From JAXLWB01 sp046328715 (GTDB lineage: Bacteria > Chloroflexota > Anaerolineae > Caldilineales > Caldilineaceae): a stretch of 64,000 nucleotides of DNA. Position 1 is the first letter of the stretch; the number at the start of each line of letters is the position of its first letter. The position numbers and the translations under genes are program-made. The notes under the pieces are model-generated. The model had not been told where the DNA came from. It made no database searches and saw only the letters and a list, made by a program, of their open reading frames with translations. The stretch spans positions 248,001-312,000 of the forward strand of contig JAXLWB010000001.1 in the NCBI GenBank assembly GCA_046328715.1, read 5' to 3'. Below, piece after piece: positions 15,888 through 24,375 of this stretch.

Positions 15888-17951
15888 ATGTCCGAATCCT
15901 CACCCATCCGGCGGCTGTTGCGACCTGAGAGTGTGGCAGTCGTTGGTGGACGGCAGGCCGAGGCTGTGATCCGGCAGTGTGACAAGATCGGCTTTCGAGG
16001 GCAGGTCTGGCCGGTCAACCCCAAACGTTCAGAGATGGTCGGACGACGCTGCTTTGCCACAATACAGGATTTACCCGCCGCACCGGATGCAACCTTTGTC
16101 GCTGTGGGACGTGAAGCCACGATTGATGTGGTAGAGGCGCTGGCGCAACGGGGATCTGGGGGTGCTGTCTGTTATGCTTCTGGCTTTGCCGAGGTGGGAG
16201 AAGAAGGGTTTGCGCTTCAACAGAAGTTACAGTCGGTGACGGGCGACCTGGCGGTGATTGGCCCCAACTGTTACGGCTTGCTCAACTACCTGGATGGCGT
16301 GGCACTCTGGCCGGATGAGCAGGGCGGCAAAGCGACAAAGCGAGGTGTCGCCATCCTTACGCAGAGCGGCAACATTTGTCTCAATCTGAGTATGCAGCAG
16401 CGAGCGTTGCCCGTGGCGTATCTCATTTCAATGGGCAACCAGGCTGGTGTAACCATTCCCCAACTAATCGATTCCCTACTGGATGATGAGCGGGTGACGG
16501 CCATTGGTATTCATCTTGAAGGGCTGAGCGATGTCGTTGCCTTTTCACAAGTGGCACACAAAGCATTGCACAGGCGAGTTCCAATCGTGGTGATCAAGAG
16601 CGGCGTATCGGAACTGGCCAGTCAGGTTTCGCTCAGCCATACCAGCTCGCTTGCCGGCTCTGACATGCTGTATGATACGCTTTTTGCACGGATGGGCATT
16701 GTCCGTGTTTACTCGATTCCGCAATTTCTGGAAACGCTAAAATTTCTCACCGTGGTGGGGCCGTTGCCCAATGCCAGCCTGGCCTCGATTAGCTGTTCGG
16801 GTGGCGAAGCTGGCTTGGTCGCAGATGCGGCTGCTGCACTAGGGTTGACCATGCCACCCTTGCACGAAGCGCAACGTCAGACTCTGTTTGATGTGCTTGG
16901 CGAAAAAGTGGCACTCTCTAACCCGCTCGACTACCATACCTATATCTGGGGCAACGAGGAGGCACAATATCGTTGTTTCTCTGCTATGCTCTTGGGCGAT
17001 CAGGCAGTGACACTCAAGATCCTCGACTATCCCCGCCCCGACGTCTGCGATCCAACGACCTGGCATTGGACAGCGCGTGCCTTTGCCCGTGCGCTTAAAG
17101 ACAATCAGGCTAAAGGGGCTGTGGTCGCAACAATGCCGGAGAATCTGCCTGTGGCAACTGGCGAAGCATTGATTGAAGCGGGTGTGGCGCCGATGATGGG
17201 TTTGGAGGAGACGCTGATTGCGATTCGTGGCGCAGCATTGGTGTACCAAAGGCAGCAGGCAGCCGATGGAATTTTGCCTTTGCAACAGCAACTATCAGCG
17301 GATTTCGCTCCTCCCTCGGCGACGCTCACCGAAGCCCAGTCGAAGGCACTGCTGGCGCAATATGGCATTCCCGTACCACGTTCAAAGCTTTGTACGGTCG
17401 CCAATGCTGCCCAAGTTGCGAGCGAGATCGGCTTTCCAGTCGTTGCTAAGCTGTCATCAGATACAATTATTCATAAGTCGGATGTTGGTGGCGTGTATCT
17501 TAACCTGCACATCGCTGCCGAGGTTGAGTTGGCCGTCCAACAAATGCTGGAAGCAGGGCTTGGTGAACATTTCTTGATTGAAACGATGGTGGAGGAACCG
17601 CTGGTTGAACTGATCCTCGGTGTGAAGCGCGATGCACAGTTTGGCTTGGTATTGCTAATTGGTGCCGGTGGCATCCTCGTCGAACTCTTCAAAGATAGCG
17701 CGACCTTACTCTTCCCAATTCAGTATTTTGAAGTAGAAGCAGCCTTAGAACGGCTCAACATTGCGCCCTTGCTCAACGGCTTTCGTGGACAACCCAAGGC
17801 GAACAAACAAGCCATCGTTGATGCTGTGATGAGTCTGGCTCAATTTGCTCAGGAGTATGCCGACCAGCTTTGGGAAATCGATGTCAACCCGCTCTTTGTG
17901 CTGCCAGATCGGGTGATTGCTGTGGATGCTGTCGTCAGGATGAGGAGTTGA
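15888..17951 (+). CDS. Acyl-CoA synthetase, NDP-forming (acetate-CoA ligase ADP-forming family)
   Basis: About 687 residues, fused alpha-beta architecture. There is a CoA-binding Rossmann domain (VAVVGGRQ... near residue 20, IGPNCYGLLNYLDG near 125), a succinyl-CoA-ligase-like domain with GVAILTQSGNIC, and a second ligase domain (SCSGGEAGLVAD). A C-terminal ATP-grasp domain begins near LTEAQSKALLAQYGIPVP, with LSSDTIIHKSDVGGVYLNL and WEIDVNPLFV. It would activate the acid substrate of the operon at the cost of ATP to ADP. ATG follows CAGGAG. Six bases separate it from the hydratase gene, so they are cotranscribed. Confidence 0.9.
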   Translation: MSESSPIRRLLRPESVAVVGGRQAEAVIRQCDKIGFRGQVWPVNPKRSEMVGRRCFATIQDLPAAPDATFVAVGREATIDVVEALAQRGSGGAVCYASGFAEVGEEGFALQQKLQSVTGDLAVIGPNCYGLLNYLDGVALWPDEQGGKATKRGVAILTQSGNICLNLSMQQRALPVAYLISMGNQAGVTIPQLIDSLLDDERVTAIGIHLEGLSDVVAFSQVAHKALHRRVPIVVIKSGVSELASQVSLSHTSSLAGSDMLYDTLFARMGIVRVYSIPQFLETLKFLTVVGPLPNASLASISCSGGEAGLVADAAAALGLTMPPLHEAQRQTLFDVLGEKVALSNPLDYHTYIWGNEEAQYRCFSAMLLGDQAVTLKILDYPRPDVCDPTTWHWTARAFARALKDNQAKGAVVATMPENLPVATGEALIEAGVAPMMGLEETLIAIRGAALVYQRQQAADGILPLQQQLSADFAPPSATLTEAQSKALLAQYGIPVPRSKLCTVANAAQVASEIGFPVVAKLSSDTIIHKSDVGGVYLNLHIAAEVELAVQQMLEAGLGEHFLIETMVEEPLVELILGVKRDAQFGLVLLIGAGGILVELFKDSATLLFPIQYFEVEAALERLNIAPLLNGFRGQPKANKQAIVDAVMSLAQFAQEYADQLWEIDVNPLFVLPDRVIAVDAVVRMRS

Positions 17952-17957
17952 ACGAAT

Positions 17958-18740
17958 ATGACTGAGCCACTCAAAGTCACTCGTAATGGAAAAATCCTTG
18001 AAGTGACCCTGGACCGTCCCAAGGCCAACGCCATCGACAATGCCACTAGCCAGGCGATGGGCGAGCTGTTCAGCAACTTTCGTGATGATTCGGAATTGCG
18101 TGTAGCCATATTAACTGGTGCAGGCGAACGCTTCTTCTCGGCCGGCTGGGATCTCAAGGCTGCCAGTGAGGGAGACGCTCTGGATGGTGACTATGGCCTG
18201 GGCGGTTTTGGCGGATTGGCTGAACTGCACGATCTGAACAAGCCGGTAATCGCAGCCGTCAATGGACTGGCAGTAGGTGGAGGCTTTGAATTGGCGTTGG
18301 CTTGCGACCTGATTGTGGCGGCCGATCATGCCCAGTTTTTTCTGCCGGAAATTTTTGTAGGGGTGCTTGCAGATGCTGCATCGATTCGTTTGCCCAAGCG
18401 TTTGCCCTATCACATTGCGATGGAGATGTTGCTCACGGGGCGGCGGTTGGGTGCAGAAGAGGGGTTGCGTTGGGGAGTGGTTAATGCTGTGGTAGCGCAG
18501 GAACAATTGATGGAAAAAGCGCGTGAATTGGCCAATCTGATTGTTTCGGCGGCTCCCTTGTCCATTGGTGCTGTCAAGGAAGTCACCCGAGCTACATCTG
18601 CCCTTGGTCTCCAAGAAAGCTACGAATTGCTGCACAGTGGAACGTTGCCAATCTATACACAATTGCTCCACTCCGAGGATGCCCAAGAAGGAGCACGTGC
18701 CTTTGCTGAAAAGCGAGAACCGGTGTGGCGGGGACGGTAA
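17958..18740 (+). CDS. caiD: Enoyl-CoA hydratase/isomerase, CaiD-like (crotonobetainyl-CoA hydratase candidate)
   Basis: 260 residues, the length of CaiD. Alignment from memory with E. coli CaiD is strikingly close: [86 protein letters not shown]. Both crotonase glutamates appear (GGGFELA and LPEIFVG). CaiD interconverts crotonobetainyl-CoA and carnitinyl-CoA. This is the strongest clue to the substrate class of the operon. Generic enoyl-CoA hydratases would lack the AEKREPVW ending. It is followed by a perfect 20-bp hairpin that probably ends the operon. Confidence 0.82.
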   Translation: MTEPLKVTRNGKILEVTLDRPKANAIDNATSQAMGELFSNFRDDSELRVAILTGAGERFFSAGWDLKAASEGDALDGDYGLGGFGGLAELHDLNKPVIAAVNGLAVGGGFELALACDLIVAADHAQFFLPEIFVGVLADAASIRLPKRLPYHIAMEMLLTGRRLGAEEGLRWGVVNAVVAQEQLMEKARELANLIVSAAPLSIGAVKEVTRATSALGLQESYELLHSGTLPIYTQLLHSEDAQEGARAFAEKREPVWRGR

Positions 18741-18771
18741 GGATGACTGTAGTATGAGTTGGCGTAACTGT

Positions 18772-18815
18772 GTCATGGGTAACTGGTAATTACCCAATTA
18801 CCAGTTACCCATGAC
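18772..18815. terminator. 20-bp perfect hairpin between convergent genes
   Basis: GTCATGGGTAACTGGTAATT (18772-18791) is exactly mirrored at 18796-18815 with a 4-nt loop. It lies between the hydratase stop and the convergent membrane-protein stop and could stop transcription from both sides, although U-runs are lacking. It shares the GGTAATTGGGTAATT word with 50529-50566. Confidence 0.6.
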
Positions 18816-18826
18816 GCTTCTCGTCC

Positions 18827-20551
18827 TCACCGCCGTAAAATATCCATCCGCACCTTCACTTTTTGGAAGATGCCTTCCCGACTATATTCGGCTTCCAGCA
18901 CCTCGCCTTTGAGCATCAGTGAGGGACACTCCAACTGAAAGGTGAGACCAGGCTGTGGGACAAAAGGACGTGCTTCGCCGTTACGTTCCTTGTGGAAGAC
19001 GTCGGCGTAACGGTCGCTGGCATATTCGCTCATTAAAATGCGCATCTGGTTGTTGAGACTGTTGCCATCGGCCTTGTCAAAGAGCCAAACTTCTAGGGCG
19101 ATGACTTCATCCGGGTTCTTGTGTAGGATGCGATTTTTGATGCTCACTCCCATGCCACATTCGCCGATATAGCGCTTACTGGTGGGATCCGTAATCGGGA
19201 AGGACTCGTCATACTCACCCATACCGGTGTAGTAGGTGCACTCAAAGCTCTCAATCGCCTTCGCACCTGGATAGCGGGCCGCTGGCGCACTGCCTGTTCG
19301 CACTGGTGGCGAAACCGGTTCCAGGCGTGGCTGACTATTCTCGCCCCAACCCCGATGGCGGGCGGGAGGCTGTGCTGAGCGAGTTGGTAACTCTTCCTCT
19401 CCATTACTCTGATCATCATCGTCATGCAGATCGTCGTCGTCCTCTGCGTCTGACTCCGCTGCATAACTCTGGCGGTTTGTAGTGGGTGTTATCGGCGAGG
19501 GAGTACGGTATGGGGTGATCGCGTTGCCACCAGTTCGTTGCGGCGTTTCGTTTTCTGCAAAATCCTCATCGTTGGGTTCATCGTCAAAGTCCTCATCCTC
19601 GGTATTATAGTCGCCGAATTGCATATCTGGTCGAGTACTTGTGGCAGGAGCAGATGACGGACGCTGTACGACTTCATCCTCGGCCTCGTTATCAAAATCT
19701 GGATCGACTGTCGGTTCCAGCCATGGCACCCGTTTTGTCGGGGCAGAGGTTCGTGGATTGGTGGCTTCATCCTGATTCGACCAGGGCGCGACTCGGGTCG
19801 ATGACACTGTGCTGGCAGAGGTTGTGGGAGATTCTGATTCCTCATCGAAGGAGTAATCATCGATTGCATCGCTACGCTCTCCGACAACGCGCTGGCGTAG
19901 ATTGCTTGCCCAGGGTCCACCATTGGTAGCGCGCAGTCGCTGGATAACGTAGAGTCCGCCCCCAATCAATAATATTCCTGCTAGAAAGGCAAGGAGCCGA
20001 GAAAACCAACTTGGTCCGCTGGCTGACTGGTTGAGCGCATTGCCGGCTGCGTTGGCATCGGCTGGCGCAGGAATGACCACCTGCGCAATACCATCAGTGC
20101 TTGTGGCAACAACAGGAACCTCACTGGTGGCAGCAACCTGGACCTGAGCCGCAGCAGGGTTGGCTTGCGCACCGAGTGCATTGGCCAACTGGGCCAGATT
20201 ATAGATGTGGATCTCATTTTCCTGCGAGGGGCGAGCTCGGTAATATTCCATAGCCGACTGCAATTCGGTCATCAAATTGCCTTGCAACGAGACAAGTCGT
20301 TGACTTGCCTGCTGACGGGCGGCATCAGAACCGTAGACAACATAGCTATCGGCCACAGCCGAGAGGTATTCTGCCTTCGCCTCGGGCGACAGATCGCTCA
20401 AATAAGCATTTTTCCATTCTACGGGCCACAACACCCAACCAATCATCAGACCAAGCAGTAGACCAATGACCACGCCCGCCACCCACGGTAACCACGGATT
20501 TCCCTGTGTTCTTTGGCGAATGTCGGCCAGCGAGGTTTGAAATGATGACAT
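18827..20551 (-). CDS. Unknown two-helix membrane protein with acidic linker
   Basis: 574 residues, not recognised. One TM helix is near residues 21-43 (VAGVVIGLLLGLMIGWVLW), followed by an extracytoplasmic segment with predicted helices, and a second TM is near 183-205 (LLAFLAGILLIGGGLYVI). A long Asp/Glu/Ser/Pro-rich disordered linker spans about 215-420. A compact C-terminal domain (about 435-574) begins SFECTYYTGMGEYDESF and contains YIGECGMGVSIKN. It is downstream of manC and separated from it by a palindromic repeat. The C-domain on the cytoplasmic side suggests a scaffold or sensor, but no function can be assigned. Confidence 0.75.
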   Translation of the reverse strand: MSSFQTSLADIRQRTQGNPWLPWVAGVVIGLLLGLMIGWVLWPVEWKNAYLSDLSPEAKAEYLSAVADSYVVYGSDAARQQASQRLVSLQGNLMTELQSAMEYYRARPSQENEIHIYNLAQLANALGAQANPAAAQVQVAATSEVPVVATSTDGIAQVVIPAPADANAAGNALNQSASGPSWFSRLLAFLAGILLIGGGLYVIQRLRATNGGPWASNLRQRVVGERSDAIDDYSFDEESESPTTSASTVSSTRVAPWSNQDEATNPRTSAPTKRVPWLEPTVDPDFDNEAEDEVVQRPSSAPATSTRPDMQFGDYNTEDEDFDDEPNDEDFAENETPQRTGGNAITPYRTPSPITPTTNRQSYAAESDAEDDDDLHDDDDQSNGEEELPTRSAQPPARHRGWGENSQPRLEPVSPPVRTGSAPAARYPGAKAIESFECTYYTGMGEYDESFPITDPTSKRYIGECGMGVSIKNRILHKNPDEVIALEVWLFDKADGNSLNNQMRILMSEYASDRYADVFHKERNGEARPFVPQPGLTFQLECPSLMLKGEVLEAEYSREGIFQKVKVRMDILRR

Positions 20552-20572
20552 GCTCGCTCCTAATTAACCAGT

Positions 20573-20653
20573 AACTTAACCGGCACTTTTTCGTACAAGC
20601 GTGTGGAAAGTTGCGTTTCACCACATTCTGACCGTAAAGTGCCGGTCAAGTTG
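20573..20653. repeat. ACTTGACCGGCACTT-family palindromic element, copy 1
   Basis: AACTTAACCGGCACTT (20573-20588) faces AAGTGCCGGTCAAGTT (20638-20653). The interior TCGTACAAGCGTG and TTTCACCACATTCTGACCGT are shared with the copy at 59325-59404. About 80 bp, non-coding, MITE-like. Confidence 0.78.
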
Positions 20654-20677
20654 GCCTGGTTTAGTCCAGATCCCAGT

Positions 20678-21757
20678 TTAAAGCAAATGGCTTAGATCGC
20701 CATTGCGCAACGATTCAACCACATCCTTTACCTTTTGCATCTTCTGTTTGTGCCCTAGCAGGAGGGCATCGGCAGTTTCGACTACGACCAAATCATCCAG
20801 TTCAATCAGTGCAACGATCTCCTTGCTGGCGTAGATGATGTTGCCCTTGCTGTTGATCGCCAGTGTACGCCCTTGCGCAATGTAATTTCCCGACTCATCG
20901 GGCTGCATGACCTGCTGCAACGCATCCCAACTGCCGACGTCGTTCCACCCCGCCTGCAGAGGAACCATTGCTACTGAAGCTGCGCCTTCCATAATACCAT
21001 AATCGATGCTAATACTAGGTACACGCGCCCAGGCATGATCAAAATGGGCTGCCGAATTGGGTTGGTCCAGATAGCTCTCGATTTCTTTCAGATTGGTAAA
21101 AAGGTCGGGCATTTGACGCTCAACCTCGGCCATCATGATATCGGCACGAAAAACGAAGATGCCGCCATTCCAGTAGTAGCCGCCTTCCGCCAGAAATGCC
21201 TGCGCCGTAGCTAGGTTGGGCTTTTCGGCGAAGCGCTTGACGGCGTAAATGGGCAATTGATCCTCTTTTGATGCAGTGCGTAATTCCCCGCTCTGAATGT
21301 AGCCATATCCGGTGTGGGGCATGTCCGGCTCGATGCCTAATGTCACCAGCGATCCTTGCTGGGCGGCCTGCTCGGCAGCTTGTAGTGCGGATTGGAAGGC
21401 AGCAACGTTCAAAATCACATGATCCGCAGGTAGTACCGCCAATACAGCCTTTGGATCGCGCCGCAATAGATGGATGCAGGCCAGGCCAATCGCTGGTGCA
21501 GTGTTGCGCCCGCTGGGTTCAACGATAATGTTGTTGGCAGGAATCTCCGGCAGTTGGGATTGGGCCAACGCTGCATACTTTTCTCCTGTGACAACATAAC
21601 ATTGGTCGTCCGGCACCAGTCCATCCAGCCGGTCAAAGGTGGCTTGGATCATCGTGCGCCCAGAACCTGTAATATCGGCAAACTGTTTGGGCTGCGCTTG
21701 TCGACTGCGCGGCCACAATCTTGTGCCTGCGCCGCCAGCAAGAATCACTGCATACAT
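20678..21757 (-). CDS. manC: Mannose-1-phosphate guanylyltransferase
   Basis: Cytosolic nucleotidyltransferase, 359 residues, making GDP-mannose for glycans. The N-terminal nucleotide loop LAGGAGTRLWPRSR and PKQF are diagnostic. The acceptor-site VLPADHVI, NTAPAIGLACI and the sugar-site FAEKPNLATAQAFL and YYWNGGIFVF are all present. It is the short form without the C-terminal phosphomannose isomerase domain. The start ATG follows a GAGGTAATG context. It is 27 bases downstream of dprA on the same strand, so probably the distal part of the ffh-rimM-dprA unit. Confidence 0.92.
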   Translation of the reverse strand: MYAVILAGGAGTRLWPRSRQAQPKQFADITGSGRTMIQATFDRLDGLVPDDQCYVVTGEKYAALAQSQLPEIPANNIIVEPSGRNTAPAIGLACIHLLRRDPKAVLAVLPADHVILNVAAFQSALQAAEQAAQQGSLVTLGIEPDMPHTGYGYIQSGELRTASKEDQLPIYAVKRFAEKPNLATAQAFLAEGGYYWNGGIFVFRADIMMAEVERQMPDLFTNLKEIESYLDQPNSAAHFDHAWARVPSISIDYGIMEGAASVAMVPLQAGWNDVGSWDALQQVMQPDESGNYIAQGRTLAINSKGNIIYASKEIVALIELDDLVVVETADALLLGHKQKMQKVKDVVESLRNGDLSHLL

Positions 21758-21784
21758 ACATTACCTCGCTTCGAATAAAATAGT

Positions 21785-22882
21785 CTATGATTTAACATAA
21801 TTCATAACACCCACTTGACGAATCATGCCTTTTAACTCCATCATGGCGAGCAATCCGGTCACCTGTGGCGCGCTGAGTGATGATCGGCGCACGATTTCGT
21901 CGATGTGGAGCGGTTCCAACGAGATGAACTCCAACAGTTTTGCTTCGAACGGGTCAGCCGGAACAGTACGACGGACTTCCTTTTGCTCCATAGCACGCAT
22001 AATATTGAGCTGCTCGAGCAGGTCGTTGGTACTCAGCAGGGGAGCTGCGCCGTTGCGAATTAACTCGTTGCAGCCTGCACTGCCGGGATGCAGAATGCTG
22101 CCAGGCACGGCAAAGAGGTCACGCCCTTGGTCCAGTGCAAATTCTGCCGTGATCAGCGCTCCGCTCTGTTGACTCGCCTCCACAATGACAACACTCCGGC
22201 TCAGACCACTAATAATGCGATTACGAGGCGGAAAATTTGCAGCTATCGGGCGCGTGCCGATGGGATATTCACTCACCAACGCCCCATTGCGTACAATTTC
22301 GAGCGCCAATTGGTGATTCTGTGCCGGATAAATTTGGTCCACACCGCTGCCAAGCACGGCAATCGTGCGACCTTTGGCATCGAGTGCAGCCCGGTGCGCA
22401 ACTGTATCCACCCCAAGCGCCAAACCACTCACCACTGTGACGCCAGCGTGGGCTAGTTCAGTGGCCACGTTGTGTGCCACCTCACGTCCATAGCTTGTGG
22501 CCCGGCGTGTACCAACCAAAGCAACTGCCAGGTCGTCTGTATCGAATAACTCGCCGCGCACAAAAATCAGTGGTGGCGGTACGTCGATGTGTCGAAGATT
22601 GGCAGGGTAATTTTCATCCAGCAGGGTTAAGGCCGAAAATCCACTGTGTTGGTAGCGCTCCCATTCAGCGCGCAAATCGAGTTTTTGGCGGGCAACCAAC
22701 AAATTCTCTAGCGAACGTCGATCTAGACCAGCTTCTTGCAACTGACGAATCGATGCGGACCAAGCTGCTTCGGCACTCCCAAATGTGTTGAGCAAGGCAG
22801 CAAAACGAGCTGCACCGATTCCATTTACTTTATTCAAAACAAGCCAATAGGCTTTTTCGGGGAAAGAGGGGGAGATAGTCAT
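21785..22882 (-). CDS. dprA: DNA-processing protein DprA
   Basis: Binds single-stranded DNA and loads RecA in natural transformation. 365 residues with an N-terminal HhH-like segment (LNKVNGIGAARFAALLNTFG), the Rossmann-like core (VALVGTRRATSYGREVAHNVATELA, GVDTVAHRAAL, VLGSGVDQIYPAQN, FPPRNRIISGLSR) and a C-terminal winged-helix DML1-like domain (EPLHIDEIVRRSSL). Its ATG overlaps the rimM stop by 4 bases, so the two are translationally coupled. Confidence 0.94.
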   Translation of the reverse strand: MTISPSFPEKAYWLVLNKVNGIGAARFAALLNTFGSAEAAWSASIRQLQEAGLDRRSLENLLVARQKLDLRAEWERYQHSGFSALTLLDENYPANLRHIDVPPPLIFVRGELFDTDDLAVALVGTRRATSYGREVAHNVATELAHAGVTVVSGLALGVDTVAHRAALDAKGRTIAVLGSGVDQIYPAQNHQLALEIVRNGALVSEYPIGTRPIAANFPPRNRIISGLSRSVVIVEASQQSGALITAEFALDQGRDLFAVPGSILHPGSAGCNELIRNGAAPLLSTNDLLEQLNIMRAMEQKEVRRTVPADPFEAKLLEFISLEPLHIDEIVRRSSLSAPQVTGLLAMMELKGMIRQVGVMNYVKS

Positions 22883-23460
22883 GGCACACTGTCATCAAGT
22901 AATCCAGGCAATAATTGAACTGTAATCGTCTCGTCTTCCAAATCAACCGTTTTTACAACATCGCCAATTGCAGGTAGTAGAAGTTCGGTTTGATTGCCGC
23001 GCACTGGGTCAAGCCGGACGACATAGACATCGTTGGCCCCGGTCTGTAGCACATCGACAACCTCTCCTAAAGTCTGGCCCTCTACGGTTAGCACACGCAG
23101 GCCGAGAATTTCGTGGATCCAATACTCGTCCTCTTGGAGGTCAACCGCATCCTCTTCGTCGATCAGGATCCATTGACTGCGTAGCAGTTCAGCATCCTCG
23201 CGACGATCAATCTTTTTCAGCTTGAGTAAGAGGTGCGTTTTATGCGGGCGGCTACTCTCAATTGTGTACTTCTGCAAGCGTTCCCCGATCATCACCTCTA
23301 CGCCCGCTTCAAAGCGTTCGGGGAAATCGGTGTAGAGTTCGACCTTGAGTTCACCTTTCAGTCCATGGACGCCAACAATATAGCCAACGGCCAAATATCC
23401 TTCAGGCGGCTCATACTCACTGTTGTTGGTGGTGGGAAGCCTTCGGCTTGGTTTTTCCAT
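22879..23460 (-). CDS. rimM: Ribosome maturation factor RimM
   Basis: Assists 30S head assembly by binding S19. 193 residues. The N-terminal RimM barrel opens with GYLAVGYIVGVHGLKGELKV, the classical signature, and the PRC-barrel half starts around YWIHEILGLRVLT with DVYVVR and LLLPAIGDVV. The short C-terminal extension (QLLPGLLDD) is usual. It sits in the conserved ffh-rpsP-khpA-rimM order, but trmD and rplS do not follow; dprA does. Confidence 0.94.
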   Translation of the reverse strand: MEKPSRRLPTTNNSEYEPPEGYLAVGYIVGVHGLKGELKVELYTDFPERFEAGVEVMIGERLQKYTIESSRPHKTHLLLKLKKIDRREDAELLRSQWILIDEEDAVDLQEDEYWIHEILGLRVLTVEGQTLGEVVDVLQTGANDVYVVRLDPVRGNQTELLLPAIGDVVKTVDLEDETITVQLLPGLLDDSVP

Positions 23461-23470
23461 ACGCTAAATA

Positions 23471-23592
23471 AAAAACGGCAGCAGAAGTAATTCCTTCCGC
23501 CGCCGTTGAACTATCATTGCAAAGAGGCAAAGATACAAAGTCGCAGAGCAAATACCGAATGCTACTTTGCAACCTTGTCTCTTTGCAACCTT
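23471..23592. repeat. Two adjacent hairpin blocks between khpA and rimM
   Basis: AACGGCAGCAGAAG (from 23471) pairs with CTTCCGCCGCCGTT ending near 23507. A second block (about 23518-23592) repeats GCAAAGAGGCAAAGA-type words and mirrors them as CTTTGCAACC and CTCTTTGCAACC. They lie inside an otherwise tight ribosomal operon. Confidence 0.5.
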
Positions 23593-23595
23593 TAA

Positions 23596-23832
23596 TTAAT
23601 CAATTTCGAGTACAACCGGCTTTTCTTCGTCGCGAGTAACCACTTCCAGAACTGAACGCATGGCCGATGCGACTCGTCCATGTTTACCAACCACTCGCCC
23701 CGTATCTTCCTGCGCTACTTGCAGTTTGAGGATGGTTGTGCGCCGCAAGTCCTTGGTATAGACTCGAACTCGGTCTGGCTGCTCTACCAGCGACTGTGCA
23801 ATGTAGGAAACCAGCTCTTCAGCTTGAGACAT
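23596..23832 (-). CDS. khpA: KH-domain RNA-binding protein KhpA
   Basis: Small RNA-binding protein, 78 residues from the second ATG. The first in-frame ATG (23844) directly abuts AAAGGA, leaving no spacer, so the downstream ATG with a 12-base spacer is preferred. The single KH domain has the GxxG loop as GKHG in VGKHGRVASAM. KhpA partners with KhpB/Jag in many bacteria and influences cell division and translation. Its place between rpsP and rimM is the usual one. Confidence 0.9.
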   Translation of the reverse strand: MSQAEELVSYIAQSLVEQPDRVRVYTKDLRRTTILKLQVAQEDTGRVVGKHGRVASAMRSVLEVVTRDEEKPVVLEID

Positions 23833-23946
23833 GGTCGTTCTCATTCCTTTTGAGATTAGAAGATCGAAACAAAATCTCTTACTCTCCTAATTGTACGCAC
23901 CACGGTAAAGATGAAAATTGTGACAACCTATCGAAGTGACACGTAG

Positions 23947-23995
23947 ACATTGCACAATCTTCAGGGATTAGGTTCTGAAGTAGATTGTACAATGT
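23947..23995. repeat. Hairpin between rpsP and khpA
   Basis: ACATTGCACAATCT (23947-23960) faces AGATTGTACAATGT (23982-23995) with one mismatch, and TTCAG/CTGAA extends the stem. It lies in the rpsP-khpA gap and may tune distal expression of the operon. Confidence 0.55.
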
Positions 23996-24008
23996 TTAAA
24001 TTGCATGT

Positions 24009-24281
24009 CTATGAGGCAGCTTGGACGAACTTGCCTGCTTGGTCGACCAATTTTGCCTGCTTCAAGACTTTCATTGCACTTTCACTAGGTTGTGCACCCT
24101 TGCTCATCCAATAGCCGACACGATCTCCCTTTACGTCGATCTGCGCAGGCTCGGTGGTTGGATTGTAGGTGCCAATGATCTCAACGAAACGACCATTGCG
24201 CGGGGATTGTTGATCGGCAACGACCACACGATAGGTTGGTCTTTTGGTGGCGCCCATGCGGCGCAAACGAATACGAACCAC
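24009..24281 (-). CDS. rpsP: 30S ribosomal protein S16
   Basis: 90 residues, full length. The N-terminus MVRIRLRRMGATKRPTYRVVVADQ and the block GRFVEIIGTYNPTTEP are unmistakable, and the C-terminal helix region is normal for S16. It follows ffh on the same strand after about 94 bases with no obvious structure. Confidence 0.97.
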   Translation of the reverse strand: MVRIRLRRMGATKRPTYRVVVADQQSPRNGRFVEIIGTYNPTTEPAQIDVKGDRVGYWMSKGAQPSESAMKVLKQAKLVDQAGKFVQAAS

Positions 24282-24375
24282 GGTAGATTAATCTCCTTCT
24301 TTGTTCTTTAAAAAACTCAAACCCCAACGTTTTCCGAACTATCGCTAAATAATGGCTCAGGGTAGCGTGGGTTTA

